Shown: positions 45,233-53,946 of the stretch, one piece after another | How the letters are laid out: each line of letters begins with the position of its first letter | How positions within the stretch are numbered: position 1 is the first letter of the stretch | NCBI GenBank assembly: GCA_027493445.1 | Contig: JAOSKU010000001.1 | Coordinates: forward strand, 310,001-374,000 | Reading direction: 5' to 3' | Source: Thermoleophilia bacterium | Lineage (GTDB): Bacteria > Actinomycetota > Thermoleophilia > RBG-16-64-13 | Length of the DNA stretch: 64,000 bases | Made by a program: the position numbers and the translations under genes | Notes under the pieces: generated by a model | Database searches by the model: none | What the model saw: only the letters and a program-made list of their open reading frames with translations | What the model was told of the DNA's origin: nothing

Positions 45233-46372
45233 ATGGCAATCACGATGACAGCGCTTCAGTGGATAGAGAAGGCCAGGGACATGGCGAAGTCCGAGCTCGC
45301 CGAACTCGGGGACGAACTCGACCGAAAGAACGAGATGTCCAATGCCGTCTGGCAGCGCTTGACCGATACGGGTCTCTTGCGGCTGACGCTCAAGAAGGAG
45401 TACGGCGGCGAAGGGCTTTCGGAGAGCGAGTACTTCCCCATCCTGGAGGTGTGCGCCCAGCTACAGGGCGGGATCCGGATGCTCATCCACGGTGCCAACG
45501 GTCTTTGGCGGATCCTCGACCGGCACGGCTCCGACGAGATGAAGCGTGCCTACCTGCCGCCGCTCGCCCACGGGGCCTACAACGCCTTCGTCGTCACCGA
45601 GCCCGGAGCGGGCTCGGGGCGTGACCTGAAGACCACGGGCCGGCAGACCAAAGACGGCTGGGTCTTGAGCGGACAGAAGCACTGGGCGACCAATGCCGAC
45701 CGTGCCCAGGTCTTCTGCGTCATCGCCAAGACCGTCGACGAGCAGGGTGGAGACCTCGGCATCTCGGCCTTCCTGGTCGAGCGGGACCGTCCGGGGCTCA
45801 CGATGGATTACATGGCGCCGACCAACGGGTGCCGCGGCGTTCGCCGCGGGGTCCTCACCTTCGCCGACTGTTGGATTCCGGCGAAAAACGTGATCGGCGG
45901 AGTCGGGCAGGGGCTGGACATCGCCTTCCGGGGCTTCCTTGACCTCGGTCGTCTCTCGATCGCCAACTGCTGCGTGGGCCTGGCCCAGGCGGCCCTGGAG
46001 GAGGCCGTCGCCTTCGCCCGCGAGCGGGTGACGTTCGGAAAGCCTATCGCGGACCGCCAGTACATTCAGGGACGGCTGGCCGAGGCGGCGACCGACGTGC
46101 ATGCCGGACGGTTGATAGTGCAGGACGCGGCCCGGAAGTACGACGCGGGCGCGACCATCACCCGCGAGGCCGCGATGGCCAAGCTTTTCTGCACCGAGAT
46201 GGGAGGGCGGGTGACCGACCACGCCATCCGGACCCTGGGCGGCCTGGGATACACCACCGACTACAAGGTTGAGCGCTACTACCGCGACATGCGCGGGATG
46301 TGGTTTGAGGAGGGGACGGCGGAGACCCAGAAGATGCTCATCGGTCGTGATGTTGTGGAGCGTGGCTGGTAA
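45233..46372 (+). CDS. Acyl-CoA dehydrogenase 2
   Basis: A 379-residue paralogue of dehydrogenase 1, with VTEPGAGSGRDL and the catalytic glutamate in WFEEGTAETQK. Its C-terminal half is identical in DNA to that of dehydrogenase 3. The 169-base gap before it is not coding. The translation-start region (GTGGAGTGAGATGGCAA) is repeated before dehydrogenase 3. Confidence 0.9.
   Translation: MAITMTALQWIEKARDMAKSELAELGDELDRKNEMSNAVWQRLTDTGLLRLTLKKEYGGEGLSESEYFPILEVCAQLQGGIRMLIHGANGLWRILDRHGSDEMKRAYLPPLAHGAYNAFVVTEPGAGSGRDLKTTGRQTKDGWVLSGQKHWATNADRAQVFCVIAKTVDEQGGDLGISAFLVERDRPGLTMDYMAPTNGCRGVRRGVLTFADCWIPAKNVIGGVGQGLDIAFRGFLDLGRLSIANCCVGLAQAALEEAVAFARERVTFGKPIADRQYIQGRLAEAATDVHAGRLIVQDAARKYDAGATITREAAMAKLFCTEMGGRVTDHAIRTLGGLGYTTDYKVERYYRDMRGMWFEEGTAETQKMLIGRDVVERGW
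45695..46288 (+). repeat. 594-base exact repeat shared with 46851-47444
   Basis: This stretch of dehydrogenase 2 is identical, base for base as read by eye, to 46851-47444 of dehydrogenase 3, offset 1156 bases. Flanking sequence in the same genes differs at several positions, so the identity is sharply bounded. Confidence 0.85.
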
Positions 46373-46388
46373 GCAGGCGTGGAGTGAG

Positions 46389-47528
46389 ATGGCAAAGACG
46401 ATGACAGCGCTTCAGTGGTTGGAGAAGGCCAAGCACCTAGCGAAGACCGAGCTCGCCGACCTCGGAGACGAACTCGAGCGAACCGACGATACGTCCGATG
46501 CCGTCTGGCAGCGCTTGACCGATACGGGTCTCTTGCGGCTGACGCTCAAGAAGGAGTACGGCGGCGAAGGGCTCTCGTTGAGCGAGTACTTCCCCATCCT
46601 GGAGGTGTGCGCCTCGCCTCAGGGCGGCATCCGGATTCACATCAACACCGCCAATAGCCTCTGGCGGATCCTCGACGAGTACGGCTCTGACGAGATGAAG
46701 CGCGCCTACCTGCCGTCGCTCGCCCATGGGGCCCACATCGTCTTCGTCATTACGGAACCCGGAGCGGGCTCGGGGCGTGACCTGAGGACCACGGGCCGGC
46801 AGACCAAGGACGGCTGGGTCTTGAGCGGACAGAAGCACTGGGCGACCAACGCCGACCGTGCCCAGGTCTTCTGCGTCATCGCCAAGACCGTCGACGAGCA
46901 GGGTGGAGACCTCGGCATCTCGGCCTTCCTGGTCGAGCGGGACCGTCCGGGGCTCACGATGGATTACATGGCGCCGACCAACGGGTGCCGCGGCGTTCGC
47001 CGCGGGGTCCTCACCTTCGCCGACTGTTGGATTCCGGCGAAAAACGTGATCGGCGGAGTCGGGCAGGGGCTGGACATCGCCTTCCGGGGCTTCCTTGACC
47101 TCGGTCGTCTCTCGATCGCCAACTGCTGCGTGGGCCTGGCCCAGGCGGCCCTGGAGGAGGCCGTCGCCTTCGCCCGCGAGCGGGTGACGTTCGGAAAGCC
47201 TATCGCGGACCGCCAGTACATTCAGGGACGGCTGGCCGAGGCGGCGACCGACGTGCATGCCGGACGGTTGATAGTGCAGGACGCGGCCCGGAAGTACGAC
47301 GCGGGCGCGACCATCACCCGCGAGGCCGCGATGGCCAAGCTTTTCTGCACCGAGATGGGAGGGCGGGTGACCGACCACGCCATCCGGACCCTGGGCGGCC
47401 TGGGATACACCACCGACTACAAGGTTGAGCGCTACTACCGCGACTTGCGCGGGATGTGGTTCGAAGACGGCACCGCGGAGACCCAGAAGATGCTCATCGG
47501 TCGTGATGTTGTGGAGCGTGGTCGCTAA
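46389..47528 (+). CDS. Acyl-CoA dehydrogenase 3
   Basis: A 379-residue paralogue. Compared with dehydrogenase 2 the substrate-pocket region differs (MIHIN-type HINTANSLWRILDEYG in place of LIHGANGLWRILDRHG), while the C-terminal part is identical until the end (WFEDGTAETQK). ATG 46389 was chosen; the longer frame reads into the previous gene. It is 16 bases after dehydrogenase 2. Confidence 0.9.
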   Translation: MAKTMTALQWLEKAKHLAKTELADLGDELERTDDTSDAVWQRLTDTGLLRLTLKKEYGGEGLSLSEYFPILEVCASPQGGIRIHINTANSLWRILDEYGSDEMKRAYLPSLAHGAHIVFVITEPGAGSGRDLRTTGRQTKDGWVLSGQKHWATNADRAQVFCVIAKTVDEQGGDLGISAFLVERDRPGLTMDYMAPTNGCRGVRRGVLTFADCWIPAKNVIGGVGQGLDIAFRGFLDLGRLSIANCCVGLAQAALEEAVAFARERVTFGKPIADRQYIQGRLAEAATDVHAGRLIVQDAARKYDAGATITREAAMAKLFCTEMGGRVTDHAIRTLGGLGYTTDYKVERYYRDLRGMWFEDGTAETQKMLIGRDVVERGR

Positions 47529-47577
47529 CCGGCGGGGTAACGTGGCCCGTCGTCCCGATAGAAGGAAAAAAACCGTT

Positions 47578-47773
47578 GCGCCCAGCCTGGTCAACCGGCT
47601 ATTCGATACCTTGAAGCAACTGAACGAGGACGGGCTGACGATCTTGCTCGTCGAGCAGAATGCGCGCCGCGCTGGCGTTTGCCCATCGGGCGTACGTTCT
47701 GGTGACCGGCGAGGTTGTCTACGACCGCGACGCGCACACACTGATCGAAAGCGGGAGGCCGGAGGACCTATGA
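47578..47773 (+). pseudogene. Truncated LivF-type ABC ATPase remnant
   Basis: After dehydrogenase 3 lies a fragment resembling the C-terminal end of branched-chain amino-acid transporter ATPases. It has LVNRLFDTLKQLNEDGLTILLVEQNA, then a frameshift, then FAHRAYVLVTGEVVYDRDA and ESGRPEDL to a stop. Only about 65 residues remain and the Walker motifs are missing. It suggests a former Liv-type uptake system in or near this cluster. Confidence 0.75.
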
Positions 47774-47818
47774 ATGGGGCTCGGGCCCGAATGCAAGCCA
47801 GAGGAGGGCACGCTTAAA

Positions 47819-49438
47819 GTGACGCAGGCTGAACATAGCTACCTGTCCGAGCCGGGGTGCGTCCCACCCGGCCGGACTTTCGGCAGCTACGTCCGAGCGT
47901 CGGTGGCACGCTTTCCGGAACAAGTAGCGTTGGAGGACGCGGGCGACCGCATCAACTACGAGGAGCTCTGGCGTCGGAGTCGGGCCCTGGCAACCGGGCT
48001 GAGTCGCCTTGGGGTGCAGGCGGGCGACCGAGTGGCTGTGATCGAGCCAAACTCGCAGGCCTATGTCTACGCCTTTCTCGCAAGCGCCCTCCTCGGTGCA
48101 ATCGTCGTACATATTCCTCCCGACTACGGGCAGCGCGAGCTTGACTACATCTTCCAGGAGAGCCAGCCACGAGCCATCATAACGGTGAAAGAGTGGCGTG
48201 GGTTTGACTTCCCGGCCGCGATCGCCAGAGCCTTTGGAGCCGGGGACATGCCGGCCGTCGTGGTGAGCGACGAGCCGGCCGGCCATGGATTGGACGAACT
48301 CCTATCCCTTCCTGCCCTCCCCGACGCAGGCATGCTGCCGGAGTGGGAGGCTGACGCCTCGTTGCTGCTTCAGTTCACGTCCGGCACGACCGGCACGCCG
48401 AAGGGATGTTTGCACAGTCACAACAGCTTGTGTCGCCCGGCCGCGGCGATGGACTCCGTTCTCCCGGTCACGTCGGCCGATAGGATTCTTGTCGTCGCGA
48501 GCATGGCCCACCTCCTCGGACTCGTAGATGGGGTGTTCCTCGCCCTCATGAACGGTGCCTGCATTATCCCTGTCGCCCGCTGGCGGCCTGATGAAGCCGT
48601 CGATCTGCTGGCGCAGACCCGGCCTACCATCCTGAGCGCCGTGCCGCCGATGTACTTTCAGTTGCGGAAGGTTTCCCCCCAGGCAGATCTTCCTGGCCTG
48701 CGTGATGTTCGAGCATGCATCACCGCTGGTACCGCACTCCCGGATCCGACGGTGGCTTGGCTCCGGGACGTCCTCGGCGCCGCCATTGTCAACCAATACG
48801 GCCTGACGGAGATAAGCAACTGCTCCGACACCCGGCCGAGCGAACAGGGACTCGTTCGGGATGCCTCTGTTGGACGGCCAACGCCGAGCTCTGAGTGCAA
48901 GGTCGTCGACGAGGGCGGGCGGATTGTTCCGCAGGGCGAGCCAGGAGAAGTCTACCTCCGCACGCCGTGGCGCTTCTTGGGCTACTACCGCCAGCCGGAG
49001 AAGACTGCGGAGCTGGTGGATTCCGCCGGCTGGGTGCGCACGGGTGACTTTGGCTATGTCGACTCGGACCGCCAACTCCACATCGTAAGTCGAAAGAAGG
49101 ACCTAATCATCCGGGGCGGGGAGAATATCTCGCCCGACGAACTCGAGAGCATTCTCAACGAGCTCGAGTATGTCGAAGCGGTGGCCGTGGTGGGCGTCCC
49201 GGAAGAGAGGCTAGGCGAACGTACGGTGGCATATGTGGTTCCGCGGGTCGCGGATGAGACTGTGACTCGCAGCCGCGTAGCTGCTGATCTCCGCGATCGC
49301 GTAGCTCGATACAAGATCCCGGACGAAGTCGTCACTGTCGCGGACTTGCCCAGAACGGCAAGCGGCAAGGTTCAGCGAGTGGTCCTTCGCGAGCGGGCCG
49401 TCCGCGATTCGGCCGGAAAGCCGGGTGAGGCGCGATGA
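47819..49438 (+). CDS. AMP-forming acyl-CoA synthetase
   Basis: The 539-residue protein is an ANL-family CoA ligase, with the phosphate-binding motif FTSGTTGTPKGCLHSH, the motif YGLTEIS, GWVRTGDFGYVD, the hinge RKKDLIIRGGENIS and the catalytic lysine in PRTASGKVQR. It activates a carboxylate with ATP and CoA. The GTG start at 47819 has GGAGGG upstream. Cluster context suggests a cyclic or aromatic-derived acid as substrate, but sequence alone does not show it. Confidence 0.9.
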   Translation: MTQAEHSYLSEPGCVPPGRTFGSYVRASVARFPEQVALEDAGDRINYEELWRRSRALATGLSRLGVQAGDRVAVIEPNSQAYVYAFLASALLGAIVVHIPPDYGQRELDYIFQESQPRAIITVKEWRGFDFPAAIARAFGAGDMPAVVVSDEPAGHGLDELLSLPALPDAGMLPEWEADASLLLQFTSGTTGTPKGCLHSHNSLCRPAAAMDSVLPVTSADRILVVASMAHLLGLVDGVFLALMNGACIIPVARWRPDEAVDLLAQTRPTILSAVPPMYFQLRKVSPQADLPGLRDVRACITAGTALPDPTVAWLRDVLGAAIVNQYGLTEISNCSDTRPSEQGLVRDASVGRPTPSSECKVVDEGGRIVPQGEPGEVYLRTPWRFLGYYRQPEKTAELVDSAGWVRTGDFGYVDSDRQLHIVSRKKDLIIRGGENISPDELESILNELEYVEAVAVVGVPEERLGERTVAYVVPRVADETVTRSRVAADLRDRVARYKIPDEVVTVADLPRTASGKVQRVVLRERAVRDSAGKPGEAR

Positions 49439-50625
49439 GCACACAGTGTGGGGCGCTCAGCGGCACACGTGTCCTGGATCTCACGGGCCACTATCCTGGG
49501 GCGCTTTGCACCATGATGCTGGCCGACGCCGGCGCTGAAGTGGTCAAGGTCGAGCGACCGCCCGCCGGCGACCCGAGTCGGATGGAACTGCCCGTTTTCG
49601 CGGTGACCGGACGGAGCAGGCGAAGCATCATCATCGACCTGAAAGATCCGGCCGGTAAGGACGTGCTTTGGAGGCTGATCGACACGGCCGACGTGCTCAT
49701 CGAAGGGTTTCGCCCAGGTAAGCTTGCCTCCCTCGGCTTTGGAGACGAGGAGGTTCGCTGCCGGCACCCGCAACTCGTATACTGCTCCCTCTCAGGGTTC
49801 GGCCAGTCCGGGCCGTGGCGTGACGTGCCTGGCCACGACCTCTCTTATCTGGCTCTGGCGGGGGCCCTCCACACGTGGGTGCGAGAAGCCGGGATGGTGA
49901 CGCCCACCATCTCGTTAGCAGACGTCGTCGCTGCAATGCTGGCGGCCTACGCCATCACCCTCGGAATACTGAGCGCGCAGCGCACAAAGGAGGGGCAGAA
50001 CGTCGACATAAGCCTGTTCGACGCCGGTCTGTTCACGGCGATGCTCGACTACGGTCAGCGCATTGTCCTGGGCACAGACCCGGAAAGGGGCGTGAATTCC
50101 GCGATCCCCCACTACAGGCTCTTTCGCTGTGCGGAGGAGACCGCTTTAGCGCTCGCCATCGTGAACGAGGATCCGTTCTGGCAGAGCCTGACACGGGCGC
50201 TGGGCCTACCGGAGTGGGAGCGCTTCTCACACCCTGAGCGCCTGGCGCACGCCGAGGAGATCATCGATCGGCTAAAGACAATTTTCGAGCGGAGCCCGGC
50301 GAGCCATTGGCAGAAGCTACTGCTTTCCCATGACGTTCCCTGCGGAGAGGTGCTCTCGCCGGGAAAAGCCTGGACGGGCACGCACGCGCGCGCCCGTGGT
50401 TTTGTTCGGCCGACCGACTCAGCGGAGGGGATCACCCCCCACCTGCTCACACCGATCGCATCCGAGGTGATGCTGGGGCAAGCGGGCACCGGTCTGCCGG
50501 AGCCGGGCGAGCACACGGTGGAACTGTTGGGGGAGCTCGGTTTCGCCAGTGAGGTCATTAACCGGCTTCTCGGATCAAGCGCCGTCATCGGTTATGTTCC
50601 AACGACATCAGCAGAGGGAGAGTGA
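49435..50625 (+). CDS. CaiB/BaiF-type family III CoA transferase
   Basis: The 396-residue protein has the family N-terminus LSGTRVLDLTGHYPGALCTMMLADAGAEVVKVE in pieces, DLKDPAGKDVL and the catalytic-aspartate region around ISLADVVAAMLAAYAI. It moves CoA from one acyl-CoA to another acid, saving ATP relative to the ligase. It overlaps the ligase gene by four bases. Confidence 0.88.
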   Translation: MSTQCGALSGTRVLDLTGHYPGALCTMMLADAGAEVVKVERPPAGDPSRMELPVFAVTGRSRRSIIIDLKDPAGKDVLWRLIDTADVLIEGFRPGKLASLGFGDEEVRCRHPQLVYCSLSGFGQSGPWRDVPGHDLSYLALAGALHTWVREAGMVTPTISLADVVAAMLAAYAITLGILSAQRTKEGQNVDISLFDAGLFTAMLDYGQRIVLGTDPERGVNSAIPHYRLFRCAEETALALAIVNEDPFWQSLTRALGLPEWERFSHPERLAHAEEIIDRLKTIFERSPASHWQKLLLSHDVPCGEVLSPGKAWTGTHARARGFVRPTDSAEGITPHLLTPIASEVMLGQAGTGLPEPGEHTVELLGELGFASEVINRLLGSSAVIGYVPTTSAEGE

Positions 50626-50626
50626 C

Positions 50627-51463
50627 TTGGGAGCCAAGGAATACACCGACATCCTGTACACGAAGAAGGACCACATCGCCCGGATCACGATCAACCGCCC
50701 TGAGGTACTCAATGCTTTCACGAATAACACGTTGCTGCAGATGATCGAGGCACTCGACGATGCCTCCAAGGACGAGACCATCGGTGTGGTGGTGATGAGT
50801 GGTGCGGGGGATCGCGCCTTCTCGGCGGGCGGAGACGTGAAGTGGGAGCAAGAGGGCGGTCTTGCGGACACAGCCATGTCCGAGCCGGCCGATATCCACC
50901 AGGCGATACGACGCTGTCGAAAGCCGGTCATCGCCGCCGTGAAGGGTTACGCGATCGGCGGCGGCAACCACATGGTCTACTTCTGCGATTTGACGATTGC
51001 CGCAGAAAACGCGATCTTCGGCCAGAATGGCCCGCGCGTGGGCAGCCCTGCAGAGGGATTGACCGTTGCCTACCTCACCAGAGTCATCGGCGCCAAGAGG
51101 GCGAGGGAGATGTGGTACCTCTGCCGCCGCTACACGGCTCAGCAAGCGCTTGAGTGGGGACTGGTGAACGCGGTCGTGCCACTCGAGAAGTTCGACGCTG
51201 AGGTTGACAAATGGTGTCAGGAGATCCTCGATCGGAGCCCAACCTGCATCCGCATCCTGAAGACTTCCTTCGACACCGAGTTCGACTATATGCGGGGCTA
51301 TCGTTTTGGCCACTTCCAATCGCAGTTGGCGCCCCACTACTACCAGAGCGCCGAGCCGCACGAGGGCACGCAGGCGTTCCTGGAGAAGCGGCAACCCGAC
51401 TTCCGGAAGTTCCTCTCAGCGAACCCTCCGGCCGTAGCCCCGTCGACCGAACAGAGTGAGTAG
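50627..51463 (+). CDS. BadI-like crotonase (2-ketocyclohexanecarboxyl-CoA hydrolase candidate)
   Basis: A 278-residue crotonase with GVVVMSGAGDRAFSAGGD, YAIGGGNH, FCDLTIAAENAIFGQNGPRVGS, REMWYLCRRY and the ending EKRQPDFRKFLS. These positions correspond closely to BadI of Rhodopseudomonas palustris, which cleaves the ring of 2-ketocyclohexanecarboxyl-CoA to pimeloyl-CoA. MenB, a related crotonase, is an alternative but no men genes are nearby. The TTG start has GGGAG seven bases upstream. Confidence 0.78.
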   Translation: MGAKEYTDILYTKKDHIARITINRPEVLNAFTNNTLLQMIEALDDASKDETIGVVVMSGAGDRAFSAGGDVKWEQEGGLADTAMSEPADIHQAIRRCRKPVIAAVKGYAIGGGNHMVYFCDLTIAAENAIFGQNGPRVGSPAEGLTVAYLTRVIGAKRAREMWYLCRRYTAQQALEWGLVNAVVPLEKFDAEVDKWCQEILDRSPTCIRILKTSFDTEFDYMRGYRFGHFQSQLAPHYYQSAEPHEGTQAFLEKRQPDFRKFLSANPPAVAPSTEQSE

Positions 51464-51473
51464 GAGGCATAAC

Positions 51474-52232
51474 ATGAGCGTGCAGATAGACATGAGCGGA
51501 CGGCGTGCGATCGTCACTGGAGGCGGCAGCGGTATCGGCGAGGCGATCGTCAAGCGTCTGGCCGAAGCGGGCGCCGCGGTGGCCGTCGCTGACCTTTTCG
51601 GCGATCGGGCGGAGCGCGTGGCATCGGAGGTTCTGCAGACTGGCGGCCAGGCCGTGGCGGTGCAAGTCGACGTTACGTCGGTACCTTCGGTTGAGCAGAT
51701 GCACGCCAAGGTCGAGGAGGAACTGGGTGGCGTAGACGTCTTGATCAACAACGCGGGCGCCTGGACCCTCAAGTGGTTCACTCAGATGGACCCGGCGGAA
51801 TACAACCGTGATATCGACGTCTGTCTCTACGGCACGATGCATTGCACCCGTGTATGTCTTCCGGGCATGATCGAGCGCAAGTACGGTCGCATCGTGAATA
51901 CCATCTCAGATGCCGGCAAGGTTGGCGAGCCGACCATGACCGTCTACTCGGCAGCAAAGGCCGGCGTCGCAGGGTTCACGAAGGCGCTTGCGAAAGAGGT
52001 CGGTCGTTACAGCATCACGGTCAACGGATTCTCGCCGGGCACCACCCGGACGCCCGGGAACGCAGACATCCGGGCCGACTGGGACGAAGAGAAGGTCGTC
52101 AAGCTCTACCCTCTGCGCCGCCTAGGTGAGACCATCGACCACGCCAACGCGGTGCTTTTCCTGGCCTCCGATCTCTCGGGCTGGATCACCGGCCAGATTC
52201 TCAGCGTGAGCGGCGGCTACACTACCGTATGA
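51474..52232 (+). CDS. BadH-like short-chain dehydrogenase (SDR 2)
   Basis: The 252-residue SDR has TGGGSGIGEAI, NNAGAWTLKWFTQMD, VNTISDAGKVGEPTMTVYSAAKAGV and the ending GWITGQILSVSGGY. These resemble BadH, which oxidises 2-hydroxycyclohexanecarboxyl-CoA to the ketone that BadI cleaves. It follows the BadI-like gene with AGGAGG before its ATG. Function is inferred from this pairing. Confidence 0.8.
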   Translation: MSVQIDMSGRRAIVTGGGSGIGEAIVKRLAEAGAAVAVADLFGDRAERVASEVLQTGGQAVAVQVDVTSVPSVEQMHAKVEEELGGVDVLINNAGAWTLKWFTQMDPAEYNRDIDVCLYGTMHCTRVCLPGMIERKYGRIVNTISDAGKVGEPTMTVYSAAKAGVAGFTKALAKEVGRYSITVNGFSPGTTRTPGNADIRADWDEEKVVKLYPLRRLGETIDHANAVLFLASDLSGWITGQILSVSGGYTTV

Positions 52233-52247
52233 GCAAGGACGAGTCCA

Positions 52248-53087
52248 ATGACACACGATGACATGGCGGCTGCGTACAACACGATCGAGTACTGGACAGA
52301 GGGCCCCGTTGCGCGGATCCGGCTCAATCGCCCGGAAAAATCCAACGCCATGAGCGCCGAGCTTCTCTCGGAACTCGACGCCGCTCTGGCTCGGATCGCC
52401 GATGATGAGGACGTCCGCGTGACACTGCTTGACGGCGCCGGCGCAGGTTTCTGCGCCGGCTACGACATCACGCCCGGAGGGAGCACCGATAAGTCGAAGG
52501 GCAACATCGTCGCGGACTGGCTTCGGCTCAAGGGCAACATCCAGCGTTGGGTAAGGCTGTACAAGCACCCCAAGCCGATCATTGCCAAGATTCACAACTA
52601 CGCGGTGGCCGGCGGGTTCGAGTTGGCCATGGCCTGCGATCTGGTAGTCGCATCAGACGACTGTCGCCTTGGGTATCCGGCAGTCCGGTCGGTCGGCACG
52701 CCGCCCTTCATGATCTTTCCCCTGCTTGCCCAGATGCGGGTTGTGAAGAGGATGCTCTACACCGGCGATACGGTGAGCGGGGCGGCGGCGGTCGCTCTCG
52801 GGTTCGTGAACGAAGCGGTCCCGGCCGCCGAACTCGAAGGGACGGCGAGCAAGTTGGCGCGGCGGGTCGCCCTGATGCCCCTCGACCAACTGCTGTTGCT
52901 CAAGTCGAGCGTCGTCCGCGCCTACGAGATCCTCGGTCTCGACGCTATCGCGATGAGCGGCGTCGAGTTCGACGCCGTGTCGCACTTCGGGCCGGTCGTG
53001 CAGGAGTTCTGGAAGGTCACACGCGAAGAAGGTCTGAAGGTCGCGGTGGAACGCCGGGATGCGCCCTTCCGCGAAGCGGAGGGATAG
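52248..53087 (+). CDS. Enoyl-CoA hydratase/isomerase family protein (crotonase 2)
   Basis: A 279-residue crotonase with the oxyanion-hole segments GFCAGYDI and NYAVAGGFELAMACD. A glutamate lies in ELAMACD, while the second catalytic position (VRSVGTPPF) lacks the usual PE motif, so the reaction may not be simple hydration. A hydratase like BadK is expected in this pathway. Confidence 0.82.
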   Translation: MTHDDMAAAYNTIEYWTEGPVARIRLNRPEKSNAMSAELLSELDAALARIADDEDVRVTLLDGAGAGFCAGYDITPGGSTDKSKGNIVADWLRLKGNIQRWVRLYKHPKPIIAKIHNYAVAGGFELAMACDLVVASDDCRLGYPAVRSVGTPPFMIFPLLAQMRVVKRMLYTGDTVSGAAAVALGFVNEAVPAAELEGTASKLARRVALMPLDQLLLLKSSVVRAYEILGLDAIAMSGVEFDAVSHFGPVVQEFWKVTREEGLKVAVERRDAPFREAEG

Positions 53088-53097
53088 GAGAGAGACG

Positions 53098-53946
53098 ATG
53101 AGCGAAGGATTATGGACGGGCCGGGTCGTCCTGGTCACCGGTGCAGCCCGCGGTGTGGGACGAGGGACGGCGGAGTATCTGGGGCGGCTCGGCGCTTCCG
53201 TCGCGTTGCTGGATCGACGCGCCGACGAGGTTTCCGCTGTCGCGGAGGAGCTGCGTGCCCAGGGGGTGAGGTGTGAGTCCTTCGGAGCCGATCAGACTGA
53301 CGATGAGGCGGTCGAGCAGGCCATCGCGGGCGTCATAGGCGCCTTCGGCCGGATCGACGGACTGTTTGCCAACGCGGGCCTCGCGGTGATGCGGCCGTTC
53401 ATGGAAATCTCACTGAAGGAATGGCGGAAGGTCATCGACGTCAACCTAACGGGGACCTTCCTGGTGGTACGGCAGGTAGTCCAGACCATGATCGATCTGG
53501 GTATCCCCGGCAGTATCGTCATGACCGGCTCTGTGAGTGGGATGCATCCGATGAATCAGACTGCGCACTATGCATCGGCTAAGGCTGGAGTCATCGCCTT
53601 CGGCCGAGAGCTCTCCCGTGAGCTGGGCAGCTATCGCATCCGCGTCAATCTGGTCTCTCCGGGTGTCGTCCGCACCGAGGCGACCGAGTTCCTCATCACC
53701 CAACCGGCCATAAGTACGATGCTCCAGCAGGTGATTCCGCTCGGTTCATGGTGCATGCCGAAGGACATCGCGCAGGCGGTGGCTTTCCTCCTCGGACCGC
53801 AGAGCGCCTACATCACAGGGGCTGTCCTTCCGGTGGCTGGCGGAAACGAGGTAATTGAGTGGTGGCCTATCGACTACTCGACCCCCGGCCCACCGGACTG
53901 GGAGAAGCTACGACCAGGATCATCGACCAGCGGAGAGACGCTGTGA
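53098..53946 (+). CDS. Short-chain dehydrogenase/reductase (SDR 3)
   Basis: A 282-residue SDR with TGAARGVGRGTAEYLG, FANAGLAVMRPF (NAG variant), TGSVSGMHPMNQTAHYASAKAGV (active-site Ser and YxxxK) and an unusual acidic C-terminal extension. The start ATG 53098 has AGGAGAGA upstream. It overlaps the next dehydrogenase gene by four bases. Confidence 0.85.
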   Translation: MSEGLWTGRVVLVTGAARGVGRGTAEYLGRLGASVALLDRRADEVSAVAEELRAQGVRCESFGADQTDDEAVEQAIAGVIGAFGRIDGLFANAGLAVMRPFMEISLKEWRKVIDVNLTGTFLVVRQVVQTMIDLGIPGSIVMTGSVSGMHPMNQTAHYASAKAGVIAFGRELSRELGSYRIRVNLVSPGVVRTEATEFLITQPAISTMLQQVIPLGSWCMPKDIAQAVAFLLGPQSAYITGAVLPVAGGNEVIEWWPIDYSTPGPPDWEKLRPGSSTSGETL

